A stretch of DNA of 64,000 bases from Yinghuangia seranimata (GTDB lineage Bacteria > Actinomycetota > Actinomycetes > Streptomycetales > Streptomycetaceae), in NCBI RefSeq assembly GCF_029953285.1, contig NZ_JASAOI010000017.1, positions 124,001-188,000 of the forward strand. Reading direction: 5' to 3'. Shown piece after piece: positions 60,860-64,000 of this stretch. The position numbers and the translations under genes were made by a program. Within the stretch, counting starts at the first letter, position 1; each line of letters begins with the position of its first letter. Below the pieces are notes generated by a model. The model did no database searches and was not told the origin of the DNA. It was given only the letters and a program-made list of their open reading frames with translations.

Positions 60860-61636
60860 CTACTCGGGTGCGGGGAACTCGTAACAGAACACGTGTCGGT
60901 CTCCGGCGACCACCGATGTGAGAACTTCCACCGGGCCGTCTGCGGTGAACGCGATACGCCGCAGCTCTGCGACGGGGATTCCGGGGGAAAGCCGCAGCGA
61001 CTTGGTTTCCGCCGGCGACGGCATGCGGATCGCGATTTCCTCGCGGAACCGCTCCAGCCGGTGGCCCTGCTCTTCCAGCCGCGCGTAGCTCCCGCCGGGG
61101 CCGGTGTTCTCCGTGCGGATGGCGGTTCCGGCAACCGTCTCCTGGCGATAGTAGCTGTCCGCGATTTGGGTGGGATCGTCGTCGACCCAGTTGCGCCGGC
61201 GCCGTACGAACACCGGGGTACCCGGTTCGATGCCGAACCACTTGGCGACCCAGGCAGGCGCGGGAACGTCGGCGAGTTCCAGGATCTCTTGGCCCCACTT
61301 GCGGCCCTGTGCCTCTATCTCCGCCTCAAAGGCAGCCTTGCCCTCCTCTCGCGTCCTGCGCGAGAAACGATGAGAGCCCATGTGGATCGTGGGTGGTTGC
61401 TTCTTGACGAAGACGCCGCGGCCGGGTTCGGACACGACTAGCCCCTCCTGCTTGAGGAGACGAACGGCCTGCCGGGCCGTCGTGGGCGACGTGCCATAGG
61501 TGCTGACCAGCACACTCTCGGACGGCAACGGCTGTCCTGGCTCAAGCTCTCCGCTGACGATCTGCTCTCGCAGCTCGTCAGCGATCTGGCGTGATGGCGG
61601 TCGCGGATCGGTCGGATCGATACCCATGACAGCCAT
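60860..61636 (-). CDS. GntR-family repressor, HutC/UTRA type (KorSA-like)
   Basis: A 258-residue regulator. The N-terminal winged helix reads SRQIADELREQIVSGELEPG then LPSESVLVSTYGTSPTTARQ and LKQEGLVVSEPGRGVFV; the C-terminal UTRA domain (about 95-250) includes GIEPGTPVFVRRRRNWVDDD and LSPGIPVAELRRIAFTADG. In AICEs such as pSAM2, the GntR-type KorSA represses transfer functions. Two TCACTAGTGA-type palindromes lie just upstream. It is likely autoregulatory and also controls the divergent plus-strand genes. Confidence 0.88.
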   Translation of the reverse strand: MAVMGIDPTDPRPPSRQIADELREQIVSGELEPGQPLPSESVLVSTYGTSPTTARQAVRLLKQEGLVVSEPGRGVFVKKQPPTIHMGSHRFSRRTREEGKAAFEAEIEAQGRKWGQEILELADVPAPAWVAKWFGIEPGTPVFVRRRRNWVDDDPTQIADSYYRQETVAGTAIRTENTGPGGSYARLEEQGHRLERFREEIAIRMPSPAETKSLRLSPGIPVAELRRIAFTADGPVEVLTSVVAGDRHVFCYEFPAPE

Positions 61637-61648
61637 CGTATGCCTACT

Positions 61649-61658
61649 TCACTAGTGA
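61649..61658. promoter_or_regulatory. GntR operator 1
   Basis: The perfect palindrome TCACTAGTGA in the context TACTTCACTAGTGAGGTA, 13 bases before the GntR start codon. A single C-to-T change separates it from a full 18-bp palindrome. Confidence 0.75.
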
Positions 61659-61702
61659 GGTATTGCGGTGGCTTGACTTGTCGCGCTACGGTGACGTCAC
61701 TA

Positions 61703-61716
61703 CCTCACTAGTGAGG
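61703..61716. promoter_or_regulatory. GntR operator 2
   Basis: The perfect 14-bp palindrome CCTCACTAGTGAGG, 54 bases from operator 1. It covers the presumed -10 region of the plus-strand promoter. Confidence 0.75.
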
Positions 61717-62095
61717 CAGTGACGTAGCGGACTTGTCGTCCGTCGCAAGAGCTTGACCTGCACGTTTGCGCGACGAATGGGCTCGCTTCAGCGAGTCAAG
61801 GGACCCGGGACAGATCGGGTCGAGGGCACCGGACCCCTGGGCAGCCGGATGGCACGAGGCGGCGGCAACCCCGCCTCACGTCCCCAGCCTGAACCGGCAG
61901 CGCGCTGCCGAAGGGGACACCTGAACCAGTGCTCATAGTCCCGGGCGACCGCAGTAAATGCGGGTGCGTCCGGGGCCATGACCACTCGTCAGATCGCAAG
62001 ACGAGGCACACGCATCGTGTGCCGGGGCGACCGCCGACACCTTGGCCGGACGGCGGTCGCCCCGTGGGTCGCTCCTACGTGAGAGGAGTACGACC

Positions 62096-62365
62096 GTGCG
62101 AACCATTGTCGCCGGACACACGGTGTTCTCGGATTCCGAGTTCGCCGAGCTGGCGTTGGGCATCGACCCGGAATTGTTCACCGGTGTCGAGGGGGAGAGT
62201 GCGAGCGAGCGCACCGCGCGGCTGGATGCCGCGAGGGATGTGCTCGCCGACCTGCGGCGCGAGGACCCCGAGCTCGCCGCGTACGCGGCGGGCCTGTTGG
62301 ACGAGTCGGCGGAGGTCATCGACCTGCCGGCGCGACGCACCGCCCCGGGGCGGTGGGCGGCGTGA
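62096..62365 (+). CDS. Small acidic protein of the integrative element
   Basis: An 89-residue protein from a GTG at 62096, with AGGAG seven bases upstream (longer reading from 62042 is rejected for that reason). Sequence: VRTIVAGHTVFSDSEFAELA and ARLDAARDVLADLRREDPEL, acidic and helical. Its stop overlaps the next gene's GTG (GTGA). No family recognised; such small genes commonly precede spd genes in streptomycete elements. Confidence 0.68.
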   Translation: MRTIVAGHTVFSDSEFAELALGIDPELFTGVEGESASERTARLDAARDVLADLRREDPELAAYAAGLLDESAEVIDLPARRTAPGRWAA

Positions 62366-63714
62366 CGGAGACCATCTACACGCTGCGCGCCGGCGCCAAG
62401 ATGGACCGGGCGCGGATCGCCGCGGCGAACGCCGAAGCGTCGGAGAAAACCGCGGCGGCGTCCGTGGTGCAGGCGGAGATGGCGGCGCGCGTCGCGGCGA
62501 TCCGCCGGCAGCAGGAGCGCGACATCCGCGCGGAGACCGGCCGCGACAAGGCCGAGCAGCGCGCGGCGCGGCGAGCCCGCTGGTCCGCGTCGCTCGCGAT
62601 GGTGCGCGGGCGTCGGGACTTCACGCTCGTGACCGGCGTCATGACGGCGTCCGTGGGCACCGCGTGGCCGGCGCAGATGGGGTTCTACCTCGCGATGGGC
62701 ATGCACCCGGTGCTCGCGGTGCTGGTCACCGCGATGACCGAAGGTGCGGCGTGGGCGGGCGCGGCGATGGCCTCCAAGGCGATCGAGGAGCAGCGTCCGG
62801 CGGGCATGTACCGGGCGATCACGTGGGGCTCGGCGCTGTTCGCCGCGACCTTGAACGTGGTGCACACGTGGGCCAAGAGCCCCGCGCTCGCCGCGGTGCT
62901 CGGCATGGCGAGCCTGCTCGGCGTTTTGCTGTGGGAGGCGTACGCGCACTCGCGCACCCACACCGCCGGCGGGAAGTCCGGCGCGCAGATCCGCGCCGAG
63001 ATCTACCGCAAGGCACGGTTCCGCAAGGTGGCGCGGCGCACCCGCGACCTGATCGCCGCGGTCCCCGGGATGGACGAGGACGCGGCGTGGGTCATCGCGT
63101 GGCGGTCGGTCCACGGGGCCGACCCCGGCGTGACCCACCGGACGCTCAAACAGCACCACAAGGCCGTGGCCGGGATCGCCGAACTCCTCGACAAGGCGCC
63201 CGTGGCGAACCCGTGCGCGATCGGACTCAACTCGCTTCAGACGCTGTCCGCGTCGCTCCCGGACATGGCGCCCGGCGGAACGGTCGCCGACTCGCAGCGC
63301 GCCGTGCGTGACGCGGTCGTGGTCGCGTTCGATGCGTCGTACCCGATTGAAGAGCTGATCGGCGTTCCCGAGTCGGCGGACGAGTCGGCCGAACAGTCGG
63401 GGCCTGAACAGCGCGTTTCCGGCGAATCTCCACAAACCCTCGCAAACGCGAGTCGGCCGACTGGCGCGCGGCGTCGCCCGACCGGTCCGGTGCCGCCGGC
63501 CGCGAAGTCGGCCGCGCCGAAGCGCACCGCGGACGAACTGCTCGCGGACGCGCGTCGGATCACCGCCGGGTGGCCGATCGGGCACCTGACCGCCGACCGC
63601 ATCCGCAAGTCGGTGCGCACATCAGCGGAGTCGGCTCGGACGCTGCGGGACACGCTGCGCGCCGAGCGCGCCGACTCCGCCGCGCCGGAGGACTCCGAAG
63701 GTGAGGCGGCATGA
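62362..63714 (+). CDS. DUF2637-type membrane protein (SpdB-like)
   Basis: About 450 residues from the GTG at 62362 in a GTGA overlap. An Ala/Glu/Arg coiled N-terminus (about 15-80) precedes three or four membrane segments (about 90-195: FTLVTGVMTASVGTAWPAQM, HPVLAVLVTAMTEGAAWAGA, SALFAATLNVVHTWA, LAAVLGMASLLGVLLWEAYA). The soluble C-terminus ends in RTADELLADARRITAGWPIG and RIRKSVRTSAESARTLRDTL, a region I associate with DUF2637 proteins of Streptomyces elements. These are linked to replication, spread or transfer. It is in an operon with the methyltransferase (ATGA overlap). Confidence 0.78.
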   Translation: MTETIYTLRAGAKMDRARIAAANAEASEKTAAASVVQAEMAARVAAIRRQQERDIRAETGRDKAEQRAARRARWSASLAMVRGRRDFTLVTGVMTASVGTAWPAQMGFYLAMGMHPVLAVLVTAMTEGAAWAGAAMASKAIEEQRPAGMYRAITWGSALFAATLNVVHTWAKSPALAAVLGMASLLGVLLWEAYAHSRTHTAGGKSGAQIRAEIYRKARFRKVARRTRDLIAAVPGMDEDAAWVIAWRSVHGADPGVTHRTLKQHHKAVAGIAELLDKAPVANPCAIGLNSLQTLSASLPDMAPGGTVADSQRAVRDAVVVAFDASYPIEELIGVPESADESAEQSGPEQRVSGESPQTLANASRPTGARRRPTGPVPPAAKSAAPKRTADELLADARRITAGWPIGHLTADRIRKSVRTSAESARTLRDTLRAERADSAAPEDSEGEAA

Positions 63715-64000
63715 CCGCCCGACCGGACCGGCCGCGGCTGTTGGACCTGTTCTGCTGCGCTGGCGGCGCGGCCCGCGGCTACCAGCGCGCCGGATGGCAC
63801 GTGACCGGCGTGGACATCCGTCCGCAACCGCGGTACGCGGGTGACGTGTTCGTACGGGCGGACGCGATCGAGTACGCCGCCGAGTACGGGCACCTCTTCG
63901 ACGCGATCCACGCGTCTCCGCCGTGCCAGTTCCGGTGCACGCTCAACCGGGGCACCAACCGGTGGCGCGACCACCCGGACCTGATCGGCCCGACCCGGGT
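63711..64000 (+). CDS. C-5 cytosine DNA methyltransferase (cut by window end)
   Basis: The first 96 residues: LLDLFCCAGGAARGYQRAGW is motif I (SAM binding), VDIRPQPRYAGDVFVRADAI follows, and IHASPPCQF is motif IV with the catalytic Cys. The ATG overlaps the DUF2637 stop (ATGA). In mobile elements such enzymes often protect against host restriction; no restriction gene is visible in the window. The 3' part is missing. Confidence 0.9.
   Translation, partial: MTARPDRPRLLDLFCCAGGAARGYQRAGWHVTGVDIRPQPRYAGDVFVRADAIEYAAEYGHLFDAIHASPPCQFRCTLNRGTNRWRDHPDLIGPTR

Larger units (their letters stand above)
61637..62095. promoter_or_regulatory. Divergent promoter region of the GntR gene and plus-strand element genes
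   Basis: This 459-base gap holds the two operators, a TTGACT hexamer at 61673-61678 on the plus strand whose downstream -10 zone would overlap operator 2, and a GTGACGTCAC palindrome (61691-61700). The rest (61740-62090) has short frames with poor composition and I see no gene. Confidence 0.6.

Noticed and set aside
61753-61938. Small plus-strand frame after the GntR operators
   Set aside because: Gly/Arg/Pro-rich with no ribosome site and no protein-like pattern.

Overview
The window is high-GC actinobacterial chromosome, most like Streptomycetaceae. The evidence is the gene order tRNA-Trp-secE-nusG-rplK-rplA-rplJ-rplL-rpoB-rpoC-rpsL-rpsG-fusA-tuf-rpsJ-rplC-rplD, the many GTG starts, and RpoB, L7/L12 and NusG sequences typical of that group. 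A genus cannot be assigned from sequence alone.

Layout. (1) 1-20009, minus strand: the transcription/translation core, read from tRNA-Trp down to a truncated rplD. It carries hairpin terminators after nusG, rplA, rplL, rpoC and tuf, an L10 leader with a U-tract attenuator, and a 24-nt element shared by the rpsJ and rpsL leaders. S12 and the RpoB rifampicin region look wild type. (2) 20193-27547: housekeeping genes. These are an aminotransferase and adenosine deaminase (plus), then an MFS pump with its TetR regulator, murB, a HadAB-like MaoC pair, rpmG, tRNA-Met and tRNA-Thr (all minus). (3) 27642-41049: a compact five-gene minus-strand operon just downstream of tRNA-Thr. It encodes DUF4132, a giant 1698-aa protein, a MoxR AAA+ ATPase, a DUF5682-VWA fusion and a SWIM zinc-finger protein. 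It matches the poorly understood E. coli yehI/yehL/yehM/yehP/yehQ set, with two extra features: the giant protein, and a Cys-rich cassette found in frame in two neighbouring genes. (4) 41372-56696: mixed accessory genes. They include a secreted Pro-rich protein, an AlkZ-like winged-helix protein, proline iminopeptidase, arylamine N-acetyltransferase, an AraC/DUF1772 divergent pair, acylphosphatase, a VOC protein, a methyltransferase, a GT39-like membrane enzyme, a duplicated alpha/beta-barrel protein and a large secreted sugar dehydrogenase-PKD-LGFP protein with a strong G-quadruplex-like tract upstream. (5) 57316 to the window end: the left part of an integrative element, probably AICE-like. 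It begins at the 3' half of a tRNA-Tyr gene that still has its terminator, followed by 71-bp tandem repeats, a lower-GC Fic gene, a small unknown gene, NUDIX, a PP2C-like gene, a GntR repressor with two palindromic operators, a small unknown gene, a DUF2637/SpdB-like membrane protein and the start of a cytosine-5 DNA methyltransferase. Integrase, replication and transfer genes and the intact tRNA-Tyr would lie beyond 64000.

How the parts may work together. Region 1 builds ribosomes and RNA polymerase under leader and attenuator control. In region 3 the MoxR ATPase and VWA protein form the well-known ATPase/MIDAS-adaptor pairing; the SWIM, DUF5682, DUF4132 and giant proteins are likely partners, and the system's biological output is unknown. 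In region 5 the GntR/NUDIX/SpdB-like set resembles the KorSA/Pif/Spd functions of pSAM2-type elements, with Fic and PP2C-like genes as cargo.
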